A DNA stretch of 64,000 bases from Taudactylus pleione. Taxonomy: Eukaryota; Chordata; Amphibia; Anura; Myobatrachidae. Every line of letters starts with the position of its first letter. Position 1 is the first letter of the stretch. The notes under the pieces are model-generated. The model saw nothing but the letters and a program-made list of their open reading frames with translations, did not search any database and was not told the origin of the DNA. Location of the stretch: assembly GCA_031769625.1 (NCBI GenBank), contig JAUIMM010001999.1, forward strand, positions 114,783 to 178,782, written 5' to 3'. The translations under genes were made by a program, and so were the position numbers. This document shows positions 1 to 11,454 of the stretch, in pieces.

Positions 1-1760
1 CGGCTTAAAACTTTCAATAAACATTAAAAAACATTTGCTGTGGTGACAGAAGTTGATTTTGGTGCTTAATTTTGACACAGAACTCTCCAGAAATACATTT
101 ACCCATATGGAAAATTCTGTAAGCCCTGGACCTTAAAAATTGGCCTAAAATTTTTTTCTTCAATAATCCCCAAATTCGGCTTAAAACTTTCAGTAAACCT
201 TAAAAAAGATTTGCTATGGTGACAGAAGTTGATTTTAGTGCTTAATTTTGACACAGAACTCTCCAGAAATAAATTTATCCGTATGGAAAATTCTGTAAGC
301 CCTGGACCTTAAAAATCAGCAAAAAATGTTTTTCTTCAAAAATCCCCAAATTCGGCTAAAAACTTTCAATAAACATTAAAAAACATTTGCTGTGGTGACA
401 GAAGTTGATTTTGGTGCTTAATTTTGACACAGAACTCTCCAGAAATAAATTTACCCGTATGAAAAATTCTGTAAGCCCCGGACCTTTAAAATCGGCCAAA
501 AAATTTTTTCTTCAAAAATCCCCAAATTCGGCTTAAAACTTTCAGTAAACCTTAAAAAAGATTTGCTGTGGTGACAGAAGTTGATTTTGGTGCTTAATTT
601 TGACTCAGAACTCTCCAGAAATAAATTTGACCGTATGAAAAATTCTGTAAACCCCGGACCTTAAAAATCGGTCAAAAATTTTTTTCTTCAAAAATCCCCA
701 AATTCGGCTTAAAACTTTCAGAAAACCTTAAAAAACATTTGCTGCAGTGACAGAAGTTGATTTTGGTGCTTAATTTTGACACAGAACTCTCCAGAAATAA
801 ATTTACCCCTATGGAAAATTCTGTAAGCCCCGGACTTTAAAAATCGGCCCAAAATTTTTTTCTTCAAAAATCCCCAAATTCGTCTTAAAACTTTCAGTAA
901 ACTTTAAAAAAGATTTGCTGTGGTGACAGAAGTTGATTTTGGTGCTTAATTTTGACACAGAACTCTCCAGAATTACATTTACCCATATGCAAAATTCTGT
1001 AAACCCCGGACCTTAAAAATCAGCCAAAAATTTTTTTCTTCAAAAAACCCCAAATTCGGCTTAAAACTTTCAGTAAACCGTAAAAAAGATTTGCTACGGT
1101 GACAGAAGTTGATTTTGGTGCTTAATTTTGACACAGAACTCTCCAGAAATAAATTTACCTGTATGAAAAATTCTGTAAGCCCCGGACCTTAAAAATCGGC
1201 CAGAAATTGTTTTCTTCAAAAATCCCCAAATTCGGCTTAAAACTTTCAGTAAACCTTAAAAAAGATTTGCTACGGTGACAGAAGTTGATTTTGGTGCTTA
1301 ATTTTGACACAGAACTCTCCAGAAATAAATTTACCCGTATGAAAAATTCTATAAGCCCCGGACCTTAAAAATCAACCAAAAAATTTTTTCTTCAATAATA
1401 CCCAAATTCGGCTTAAAACTTTCAGTAAACCTTAAAAAAGATTTGCTACGGTGACAGAAGTTGATTTTGGTGCTTAATTTTGACTCAGAACTCTCCAGAA
1501 ATAAATTTACCAGTATGAAAAATTCTGTAAGCCCCGGACCTTAAAAATCGGCCAAAAATTTTTTTCTTCAAAAATCCCCAAATTCGGCTTAAAACTTTCA
1601 GTAAACCTTAAAAAACATTTGCTGCGGTGACAGAAGTTGATTTTGGTGCTTAATTTTGACACAGAACTCTCCAGAAATAAATTTACCCGTATGGAAATTT
1701 CTGTAAGCTCCGGACCTTAAAAATCAGCCCAAAATTTTTTTCTTCAAAAATCCCCAAATT
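1..1760. repeat. 10-mer higher-order repeat, monomers A to J
   Basis: Ten monomers that I label A to J in order. Position 1761 restarts with the same A monomer (AATAAACATT, AAATACATTT, CCCATATGG, TTGGCC), 1,760 bp later. Diagnostics: B has GCTATGG and TTATCC; C has a GACCTTTAAA tail; D has TGACTCA and TTGACC; E has GAAAACC and GCAGTG; F has AATTACATTT and CATATGC; G has ACCTGTATG and the CAGAAATTG tail; H has AACCAAA with AATAATACC; I has ACCAGTATG; J has GGAAATTTC and AGCTCC. G and J are absent from the next unit. Confidence 0.85.
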
Positions 1761-2360
1761 CGGCTTAAAACTTTCAATAAACATTAAAAAACATTTGCTG
1801 TGGTGACAGAAGTTGATTTTGGTGCTTAATTTTGACACAGAACTCTCCAGAAATACATTTACCCATATGGAAAATTCTGTAAGCCCCGGACCTTAAAAAT
1901 TGGCCTAAAATTTTTTTCTTCAATAATCCCCAAATTCGGCTTAAAACTTTCAGTAAACCTTAAAAAAGATTTGCTATGGTGACAGAAGTTGATTTTGGTG
2001 CTTAATTTTGACACAGAACTCTCCAGAAATAAATTTATCCGTATGGAAAATTCTGTAAGCCCTGGACCTTAAAAATCAGCAAAAAATGTTTTTCTTCAAA
2101 AATCCCCAAATTCGGCTAAAAACTTTCAATAAACATTAAAAAACATTTGCTGTGGTGACAGAAGTTGATTTTGGTGCTTAATTTTGACACAGAACTCTCC
2201 AGAAATAAATTTACCCGTATGAAAAATTCTGTAAGCCCCGGACCTTTAAAATCGGGCAAAAATTTTTTTCTTCAAAAATCCCCAAATTCGGCTTAAAACT
2301 TTCAGTAAACCTTAAAAAAGATTTGCTGTGGTGACAGAAGTTGATTTTGGTGCTTAATTT

Positions 2361-2367
2361 TGACTCA
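2361..2367. other. Example of TGACTCA site in type-2 monomers
   Basis: Exact match to the bZIP consensus TGA(C/G)TCA (AP-1, GCN4). Most other monomers have TGACACA here, one base different. The site repeats in roughly a quarter to a third of the monomers I read, always at monomer positions 73-79. Whether anything binds it is unknown; a 7-mer one mutation away from the other allele can arise by chance. Confidence 0.35.
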
Positions 2368-3168
2368 GAACTCTCCAGAAATAAATTTGACCGTATGAAA
2401 AATTCTGTAAGCCCCGGACCTTAAAAATCGGCCAAAAATTTTTTTCTTCAAAAATCCCCAAATTCGGCTTAAAACTTTCAGAAAACCTTAAAAAACATTT
2501 GCTGCAGTGACAGAAGTTGATTTTGGTGCTTAATTTTGACACAGAACTCTCCAGAAATAAATTTACCCATATGGAAAATTCTGTAAGCCCCGGACTTTAA
2601 AAATCGGCCCAAAATTTTTTTCTTCAAAAATCCCCAAATTCGTCTTAAAACTTTCAGTAAACTTTAAAAAAGATTTGCTGTGGTGACAGAAGTTGATTTT
2701 GGTGCTTAATTTTGACACAGAACTCTCCAGAATTACATTTACCCATATGCAAAATTCTGTAAGCCCCGGACCTTAAAAATCAGCCAAAAATTTTTTTCTT
2801 CAAAAAACCCCAAATTCAGCTTAAAACTTTCAGTAAACCTTAAAAAAGATTTGCTACGGTGACAGAAGTTGATTTTGGTGCTTAATTTTGACACAGAACT
2901 CTCCAGAAATAAATTTACCCGTATGAAAAATTCTGTAAGCCCCGGACCTTAAAAATCAACCAAAAATTTTTTTCTTCAATAATCCCCAAATTCGGCTTAA
3001 AACTTTCAGTAAACCTTAAAAAAGATTTGCTACGGTGACAGAAGTTGATTTTGGTGCTTAATTTTGACTCAGAACTCTCCAGAAATAAATTTACCCGTAT
3101 GAAAAATTCTGTAAGCCCCGGACCTTAAAAATTGACCAAAAATTTTTTTCTTCAAAAATCCCCAAATT

Positions 3169-3346
3169 CGGCTTAAAACTTTCAGTAAACCTTAAAAAAC
3201 ATTTGCTACGGTGACAGAAGTTGATTTTGGTGCTTAATATTGAGACACAGAACTCTCCAGAAATAAATTTACCCGTATGAAAAATTCTGTAAGCCCCGGA
3301 CCTTAAAAATCGGCCAAAAATTGTTTTCTTCAAAAATCCCCAAATT
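3169..3346. repeat. Long K monomer with GA insertion, 178 bp
   Basis: ATATTGAGACACAG replaces ATTTTGACACAG: one T-to-A change and a duplicated GA. All six copies in the window lie in the first 17.5 kb and are related by the mapped duplications. Confidence 0.88.
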
Positions 3347-3566
3347 CGGCTTAAAACTTTCAGTAAACCTTAAAAAAGATTTGCTACGGTGACAGAAGTT
3401 GATTTTGGTGCTTAATTTTGACTCAGAACTCTCCAGAAAGAAATTTACCCGTATGAAAAATTCTGTAAGCCCCGGACCTTAAAAATCGGCCAAAAATTTG
3501 TTTCTTCAAAAATCCCCAAATTCGGCTTAAAACTTTCAGTAAACCTTAAAAAACATTTGCTACGGT

Positions 3567-4976
3567 GACAGAAGTTGATTTTGGTGCTTAATTTTGACAC
3601 AGAACTCTCCAGAAATAAATTTACCCGTATGAAAAATTCTGTAAGCCCCGGACCTTTAAAATCGGGCAAAAATTTTTTTCTTCAAAAATCCCCAAATTCG
3701 GCTTAAAACTTTCAGTAAACCTTAAAAAAGATTTGCTGTGGTGACAGAAGTTGATTTTGGTGCTTAATTTTGACTCAGAACTCTCCAGAAATAAATTTGA
3801 CCGTATGAAAAATTCTGTAAGCCCCGGACCTTAAAAATCGGCCAAAAATTTTTTTCTTCAAAAATCCCCAAATTCGGCTTAAAACTTTCAGAAAACCTTA
3901 AAAAACATTTGCTGCAGTGACAGAAGTTGATTTTGGTGCTTAATTTTGACACAGAACTCTCCAGAAATAAATTTACCCATATGGAAAATTCTGTAAGCCC
4001 CGGACTTTAAAAATCGGCCCAAAATTTTTTTCTTCAAAAATCCCCAAATTCGTCTTAAAACTTTTAGTAAACTTTAAAAAAGATTTGCTGTGGTGACAGA
4101 AGTTGATTTTGGTGCTTAATTTTGACACAGAACTCTCCAGAATTACATTTACCCATATGCAAAATTCTGTAAGCCCCGGACCTTAAAAATCAGCCAAAAA
4201 TTTTTTTCTTCAAAAAACCCCAAATTCAGCTTAAAACTTTCAGTAAACCTTAAAAAAGATTTGCTACGGTGACAGAAGTTGATTTTGGTGCTTAATTTTG
4301 ACACAGAACTCTCCAGAAATAAATTTACCCGTATGAAAAATTCTGTAAGCCCCGGACCTTAAAAATCAACCAAAAATTTTTTTCTTCAATAATCCCCAAA
4401 TTCGGCTTAAAACTTTCAGTAAACCTTAAAAAAGATTTGCTACGGTGACAGAAGTTGATTTTGGTGCTTAATTTTGACTCAGAACTCTCCAGAAATAAAT
4501 TTACCCGTATGAAAAATTCTGTAAGCCCCGGACCTTAAAAATTGGCCAAAAATTTTTTTCTTCAAAAATCCCCAAATTCGGCTTAAAACTTTCAGTAAAC
4601 CTTAAAAAACATTTGCTACGGTGACAGAAGTTGATTTTGGTGCTTAATATTGAGACACAGAACTCTCCAGAAATAAATTTACCCGTATGAAAAATTCTGT
4701 AAGCCCCGGACCTTAAAAATCGGCCAAAAATTGTTTTCTTCAAAAATCCCCAAATTCGGCTTAAAACTTTCAGTAAACCTTAAAAAAGATTTGCTACGGT
4801 GACAGAAGTTGATTTTGGTGCTTAATTTTGACTCAGAACTCTCCAGAAAGAAATTTACCCGTATGAAAAATTCTGTAAGCCCCGGACCTTAAAAATCGGC
4901 CAAAAATTTGTTTCTTCAAAAATCCCCAAATTCGGCTTAAAACTTTCAGTAAACCTTAAAAAACATTTGCTACGGT
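3567..4976. repeat. 8-mer tandem repeat, copy 2 (1,410 bp)
   Basis: Second copy of the preceding block. I noticed very few differences, for example CTTTTAGTAA at 4061 instead of CTTTCAGTAA, and TTGGCC at 4543 instead of TTGACC. The match fails at about 5032, where TTATCC replaces TTACCC and monomer M begins to differ from C. Confidence 0.85.
4579..4756. repeat. Long K monomer, 178 bp
   Basis: Same insertion; 1,410 bp after the first, in 8-mer copy 2. Confidence 0.88.
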
Positions 4977-5394
4977 GACAGAAGTTGATTTTGGTGCTTA
5001 ATTTTGACACAGAACTCTCCAGAAATAAATTTATCCGTATGGAAAATTCTGTAAGCCCTGGACCTTAAAAATCAGCAAAAATTTTTTTTCTTCAAAAATC
5101 CCCAAATTCGGCTTAAAACTTTCAGTAAACCTTAAAAAAGATTTGCTACGGTGACTGAAGTTGATTTTGGTGCTTAATTTTGCCTCGGAACTCTCCAGAA
5201 ATAAATTTGACCGTATGAAAAATTCTGTAAGCCCCGGACCTTAAAAATCGGCCAAAAATTTTTTTCTTCAAAAATCCCCAAATTCGGCTTAAAACTTTCA
5301 GTAAACCTTAAAAAACATTTGCTATGGTGACAGAAGTTGATTTTGGTGCTTAATTTTGACACAGAACTCTCCAGAAATAAATTTATCCGTATGG

Positions 5395-6453
5395 AAAATT
5401 CTGTAAGCCCCGGACCTAAAAAATCAGCCAAAAATGTTTTTCTTCAAAAATCCCCAAATTCGGCTTAAAACTTTCAATAAACATTAAAAAACATTTGCTG
5501 TGGTGACAGAAGTTGATTTTGGTGCTTAATTTTGACACAGAACTCTCCAGAAATACATTTACCCATATGGAAAATTCTGTAAGCCCCGGACCTTAAAAAT
5601 TGGCCAAAAATTTTTTTCTTCAAAAACCCCCAAATTCGGCTTAAAACTTTCAGTAAACCTTGAAAAAGATTTGCTACGGTGACTGAAGTTGATTTTGGTG
5701 CTTAATTTTGCCTCGGAACTCTCCAGAAATAAATTTGACCGTAAGAAAAATTCTGTAAGCCCCGGGCCTTAAAAATCGGCCAAAAATTTTTTTCTTCAAA
5801 AATCCCCAAATTCAGCTTAAAACTTTCCGTAAACCTTAAAAAAGATTTGCTACGGTGACAGAAGTTGATTTTGGTGCTTAATTTTGACACAGAACTCTCC
5901 AGAAATAAATTTATCCGTATGGAAAATTCTGTAAGCCCCGTACCTTAAAAATCGGCCCAAAATTTTTTTTCTTCAATAATACCCAAATTCGGCTTAAAAC
6001 TTTCAGTAAACCTTAAAAAACATTTGCTGCGGTGACAGAAGTTGATTTTGGTGCTTAATTTTGACACAGAACTCTCCAGAAATAAATTTACCCGTATGGA
6101 AAATTCTGTAAGCCCCGGACCTTAAAAATCAGCCAGAAATGTTTTTCTTCAAAAGTCCCCAAATTCGGCTAAAAACTTTCAATAAACATTAAAAAAAACA
6201 TTTGCTGTGGTGACAGAAGTTGATTTTGGTGCTTAATTTTGACTCAGAACTCTCCAGAAAGATATTTACCCGTATGAAAAATTCTGTAAGCCCCGGACCT
6301 TAAAAATCGGCCCAAAATTTTTTTCTTCAAAAATCCCCAAATTCGGCTTAAAACTTTCAGTAAACCTTAAAAAAGATTTGCTATGGTGATAGAAGTTGAA
6401 TTTGGTGCTTAATTTTGACTCAGAACTCTCCAGAAAGAAATTTACCCGTATGG
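5395..6453. repeat. 6-mer repeat, copy 1 (1,059 bp)
   Basis: Six monomers marked by CCTAAAAAATC, an A-like monomer with CATATGG, a monomer with CTTGAAAAAG, GTGACTG, TGCCTCGG and CCGTAAG, one with CTTTCCGTAAACC and CCCGTACC, and one with an expanded A run before CATTTGC. The same series restarts 1,059 bp later. The 3 bp over 6 x 176 come from A/T-run length changes. Confidence 0.78.
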
Positions 6454-7302
6454 AAATTTCTGTAAGCTCCGGACCTAAAAAATCAGCCAAAAATGTTTTT
6501 CTTCAAAAATCCCCAAATTCGGCTTAAAACTTTCAATAAACATTAAAAAACATTTGCTGTGGTGACAGAAGTTGATTTTGGTGCTTAATTTTGACACAGA
6601 ACTCTCCAGAAATACATTTACCCATATGGAAAATTCTGTAAGCCCCGGACCTTAAAAATTGGCCAAAAATTTTTTTCTTCAAAAACCCCCAAATTCGGCT
6701 TAAAACTTTCAGTAAACCTTGAAAAAGATTTGCTACGGTGACTGAAGTTGATTTTGGTGCTTAATTTTGCCTCGGAACTCTCCAGAAATAAATTTGACCG
6801 TAAGAAAAATTAAGTAAGCCCCGGGCCTTAAAAATCGGCCAAAAATTTTTTTCTTCAAAAATCCCCAAATTCGGCTTAAAACTTTCCGTAAACCTTAAAA
6901 AAGATTTGCTACGGTGACAGAAGTTGATTTTGGTGCTTAATTTTGACACAGAACTCTCCAGAAATAAATTTATCCGTATGGAAAATTCTGTAAGCCCCGT
7001 ACCTTAAAAATCGGCCAAAAATTTTTTTTCTTCAATAATACCCAAATTCGGCTTAAAACTTTCAGTAAACCTTAAAAAACATTTGCTGCGGTGACAGAAG
7101 TTGATTTTGGTGCTTAATTTTGACACAGAACTCTCCAGAAATAAATTTACCCGTATGGAAAATTCTGTAAGCCCCGGACCTTAAAAATCAGCCAGAAATG
7201 TTTTTCTTCAAAAGTCCCCAAATTCGGCTAAAAACTTTCAATAAACATTAAAAAAAACATTTGCTGTGGTGACAGAAGTTGATTTTGGTGCTTAATTTTG
7301 AC
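6454..7302. repeat. 6-mer repeat, partial copy 2 (about 5 monomers)
   Basis: Repeats 5395-6243 at an offset of 1,059 bp and then switches to an F-like monomer (AATTACATTT, CATATGC) at about 7303. Private difference: ATTAAGTAAGCC near 6808 instead of ATTCTGTAAGCC. The same change appears at 13508 and 16331, so it was inherited through the larger duplications. Confidence 0.75.
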
Positions 7303-10042
7303 ACAGAACTCTCCAGAATTACATTTACCCATATGCAAAATTCTGTAAGCCCCGGACCTTAAAAATCAGCCAAAAATTTTTTTCTTCAAAAAACCCCAAA
7401 TTCAGCTTAAAACTTTCAGTAAACCTTAAAAAAGATTTGCTACGGTGACAGAAGTTGATTTTGGTGCTTAATTTTGACACAGAACTCTCCAGAAATAAAT
7501 TTACCCGTATGAAAAATTCTGTAAGCCCCGGACCTTTAAAATCGGCCAAAAAATTTTTTCTTCAAAAATCCCCAAATTCGGCTTAAAACTTTCAGTAAAC
7601 CTTAAAAAAGATTTGCTGTGGTGACAGAAGTTGATTTTGGTGCTTAATTTTGACTCAGAACTCTCCAGAAATAAATTTGACCGTATGAAAAATTCTGTAA
7701 ACCCCGGACCTTAAAAATCGGTCAAAAATTTTTTTCTTCAAAAATCCCCAAATTCGGCTTAAAACTTTCAGAAAACCTTAAAAAACATTTGCTGCAGTGA
7801 CAGAAGTTGATTTTGGTGCTTAATTTTGACACAGAACTCTCCAGAATTACATTTACCCATATGCAAAATTCTGTAAACCCCGGACCTTAAAAATCAGCCA
7901 AAAATTTTTTTCTTCAAAAAACCCCAAATTCGGCTTAAAACTTTCAGTAAACCGTAAAAAAGATTTGCTACGGTGACAGAAGTTGATTTTGGTGCTTAAT
8001 TTTGACACAGAACTCTCCAGAAATAAATTTACCTGTATGAAAAATTCTGTAAGCCCCGGACCTTAAAAATCGGCCAGAAATTGTTTTCTTCAAAAATCCC
8101 CAAATTCGGCTTAAAACTTTCAGTAAACCTTAAAAAAGATTTGCTACGGTGACAGAAGTTGATTTTGGTGCTTAATTTTGACACAGAACTCTCCAGAAAT
8201 AAATTTACCCGTATGAAAAATTCTATAAGCCCCGGACCTTAAAAATCAACCAAAAAATTTTTTCTTCAATAATACCCAAATTCGGCTTAAAACTTTCAGT
8301 AAACCTTAAAAAAGATTTGCTACGGTGACAGAAGTTGATTTTGGTGCTTAATTTTGACTCAGAACTCTCCAGAAATAAATTTACCAGTATGAAAAATTCT
8401 GTAAGCCCCGGACCTTAAAAATCGGCCAAAAATTTTTTTCTTCAAAAATCCCCAAATTCGGCTTAAAACTTTCAGTAAACCTTAAAAAACATTTGCTGCG
8501 GTGACAGAAGTTGATTTTGGTGCTTAATTTTGACACAGAACTCTCCAGAAATAAATTTACCCGTATGGAAATTTCTGTAAGCTCCGGACCTTAAAAATCA
8601 GCCCAAAATTTTTTTCTTCAAAAATCCCCAAATTCGGCTTAAAACTTTCAATAAACATTAAAAAACATTTGCTGTGGTGACAGAAGTTGATTTTGGTGCT
8701 TAATTTTGACACAGAACTCTCCAGAAATACATTTACCCATATGGAAAATTCTGTAAGCCCCGGACCTTAAAAATTGGCCTAAAATTTTTTTCTTCAATAA
8801 TCCCCAAATTCGGCTTAAAACTTTCAGTAAACCTTAAAAAAGATTTGCTATGGTGACAGAAGTTGATTTTGGTGCTTAATTTTGACACAGAACTCTCCAG
8901 AAATAAATTTATCCGTATGGAAAATTCTGTAAGCCCTGGACCTTAAAAATCAGCAAAAAATGTTTTTCTTCAAAAATCCCCAAATTCGGCTAAAAACTTT
9001 CAATAAACATTAAAAAACATTTGCTGTGGTGACAGAAGTTGATTTTGGTGCTTAATTTTGACACAGAACTCTCCAGAAATAAATTTACCCGTATGAAAAA
9101 TTCTGTAAGCCCCGGACCTTTAAAATCGGGCAAAAATTTTTTTCTTCAAAAATCCCCAAATTCGGCTTAAAACTTTCAGTAAACCTTAAAAAAGATTTGC
9201 TGTGGTGACAGAAGTTGATTTTGGTGCTTAATTTTGACTCAGAACTCTCCAGAAATAAATTTGACCGTATGAAAAATTCTGTAAGCCCCGGACCTTAAAA
9301 ATCGGCCAAAAATTTTTTTCTTCAAAAATCCCCAAATTCGGCTTAAAACTTTCAGAAAACCTTAAAAAACATTTGCTGCAGTGACAGAAGTTGATTTTGG
9401 TGCTTAATTTTGACACAGAACTCTCCAGAAATAAATTTACCCATATGGAAAATTCTGTAAGCCCCGGACTTTAAAAATCGGCCCAAAATTTTTTTCTTCA
9501 AAAATCCCCAAATTCGTCTTAAAACTTTCAGTAAACTTTAAAAAAGATTTGCTGTGGTGACAGAAGTTGATTTTGGTGCTTAATTTTGACACAGAACTCT
9601 CCAGAATTACATTTACCCATATGCAAAATTCTGTAAGCCCCGGACCTTAAAAATCAGCCAAAAATTTTTTTCTTCAAAAAACCCCAAATTCAGCTTAAAA
9701 CTTTCAGTAAACCTTAAAAAAGATTTGCTACGGTGACAGAAGTTGATTTTGGTGCTTAATTTTGACACAGAACTCTCCAGAAATAAATTTACCCGTATGA
9801 AAAATTCTGTAAGCCCCGGACCTTAAAAATCAACCAAAAATTTTTTTCTTCAATAATCCCCAAATTCGGCTTAAAACTTTCAGTAAACCTTAAAAAAGAT
9901 TTGCTACGGTGACAGAAGTTGATTTTGGTGCTTAATTTTGACTCAGAACTCTCCAGAAATAAATTTACCCGTATGAAAAATTCTGTAAGCCCCGGACCTT
10001 AAAAATTGACCAAAAATTTTTTTCTTCAAAAATCCCCAAATT

Positions 10043-10220
10043 CGGCTTAAAACTTTCAGTAAACCTTAAAAAACATTTGCTACGGTGACAGAAGTTGATT
10101 TTGGTGCTTAATATTGAGACACAGAACTCTCCAGAAATAAATTTACCCGTATGAAAAATTCTGTAAGCCCCGGACCTTAAAAATCGGCCAAAAATTGTTT
10201 TCTTCAAAAATCCCCAAATT
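10043..10220. repeat. Long K monomer, 178 bp
   Basis: Counterpart of 3169 in superunit copy 2, offset 6,874 bp. Confidence 0.88.
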
Positions 10221-11276
10221 CGGCTTAAAACTTTCAGTAAACCTTAAAAAAGATTTGCTACGGTGACAGAAGTTGATTTTGGTGCTTAATTTTGACTCAG
10301 AACTCTCCAGAAAGAAATTTACCCGTATGAAAAATTCTGTAAGCCCCGGACCTTAAAAATCGGCCAAAAATTTGTTTCTTCAAAAATCCCCAAATTCGGC
10401 TTAAAACTTTCAGTAAACCTTAAAAAACATTTGCTACGGTGACAGAAGTTGATTTTGGTGCTTAATTTTGACACAGAACTCTCCAGAAATAAATTTACCC
10501 GTATGAAAAATTCTGTAAGCCCCGGACCTTTAAAATCGGGCAAAAATTTTTTTCTTCAAAAATCCCCAAATTCGGCTTAAAACTTTCAGAAAACCTTAAA
10601 AAACATTTGCTGCAGTGACAGAAGTTGATTTTGGTGCTTAATTTTGACACAGAACTCTCCAGAAATAAATTTACCCATATGGAAAATTCTGTAAGCCCCG
10701 GACTTTAAAAATCGGCCCAAAATTTTTTTCTTCAAAAATCCCCAAATTCGTCTTAAAACTTTTAGTAAACTTTAAAAAAGATTTGCTGTGGTGACAGAAG
10801 TTGATTTTGGTGCTTAATTTTGACACAGAACTCTCCAGAATTACATTTACCCATATGCAAAATTCTGTAAGCCCCGGACCTTAAAAATCAGCCAAAAATT
10901 TTTTTCTTCAAAAAACCCCAAATTCAGCTTAAAACTTTCAGTAAACCTTAAAAAAGATTTGCTACGGTGACAGAAGTTGATTTTGGTGCTTAATTTTGAC
11001 ACAGAACTCTCCAGAAATAAATTTACCCGTATGAAAAATTCTGTAAGCCCCGGACCTTAAAAATCAACCAAAAATTTTTTTCTTCAATAATCCCCAAATT
11101 CGGCTTAAAACTTTCAGTAAACCTTAAAAAAGATTTGCTACGGTGACAGAAGTTGATTTTGGTGCTTAATTTTGACTCAGAACTCTCCAGAAATAAATTT
11201 ACCCGTATGAAAAATTCTGTAAGCCCCGGACCTTAAAAATTGGCCAAAAATTTTTTTCTTCAAAAATCCCCAAATT

Positions 11277-11454
11277 CGGCTTAAAACTTTCAGTAAACCT
11301 TAAAAAACATTTGCTACGGTGACAGAAGTTGATTTTGGTGCTTAATATTGAGACACAGAACTCTCCAGAAATAAATTTACCCGTATGAAAAATTCTGTAA
11401 GCCCCGGACCTTAAAAATCGGCCAAAAATTGTTTTCTTCAAAAATCCCCAAATT
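11277..11454. repeat. Long K monomer, 178 bp
   Basis: Counterpart of 4579 in superunit copy 2, offset 6,698 bp. Confidence 0.88.

Larger units (their letters stand above)
1761..3522. repeat. 10-monomer unit ABCDEFHIKL
   Basis: Follows unit A-J and repeats A to F, then skips G, keeps H and I, and replaces J by two new monomers. K carries a 2-bp GA insertion (ATATTGAGACACAG). L carries TGACTCA with AAAGAAATTT. The offset to the first unit is 1,760 bp through F and 1,584 bp from H, as expected for loss or gain of exactly one monomer. The same monomer order recurs at 21156-22915. Confidence 0.8.
2157..3566. repeat. 8-mer tandem repeat, copy 1 (1,410 bp)
   Basis: Covers the C-D-E-F-H-I-K-L series. 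It is repeated immediately downstream with an offset of exactly 1,410 bp (8 x 176 + 2, the 2 bp coming from the GA insertion in K). The left edge is where GCTGTGG upstream of 2157 stops matching GCTACGG upstream of 3567. Confidence 0.85.
396..7445. repeat. 7-kb superunit, copy 1 (7,050 bp, 40 monomers)
   Basis: Homologous to the directly adjacent 7446-14143. Monomer order is C-D-E-F-G-H-I-J, A-B-C-D-E-F-H-I-K-L, C-D-E-F-H-I-K-L, then M-O-P and the 6-mer section. The tandem arrangement is shown by private variants that recur at fixed offsets: GTAAACCCCGG at 647 and 7697, ACCGTAAAAA at 1077 and 7951, the GA insertion at 3240 and 10114, GGGCCTTAAA at 5764 and 12462. The offset is 7,050 bp at first, 6,874 after about 0.8 kb and 6,698 after about 3.8 kb, so the second copy lacks two monomers. 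Confidence 0.85.

Noticed and set aside
1857..1875. CArG-box-like CCCATATGG in A-type monomers
   Set aside because: A CArG box needs six A/T between CC and GG; here there are four. It is simply the CA form of the CpG at 104-105 next to TATGG.
2354..2542. Minus-strand open reading frames of 62-85 codons recurring throughout the array (for example 2354-2542, 5174-5431, 63749-63964)
   Set aside because: They are a product of the repeat. The minus strand happens to be open across one monomer, and because 176 is not a multiple of 3 the frame shifts in the next copy and hits the TAA in TTAATTTT. All I checked begin at GTG or TTG, none has a start context or domain, and variants appear wherever the monomer variant changes.
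2561..2580. Heat-shock-element-like GGAAAATTCTG and paired AGAA words
   Set aside because: GAA and TTC words two bases apart occur in the GGAAAATTC variant, but they are not followed by further in-phase units and vanish in the common GAAAAATTC form. AT-rich sequence gives this by chance.
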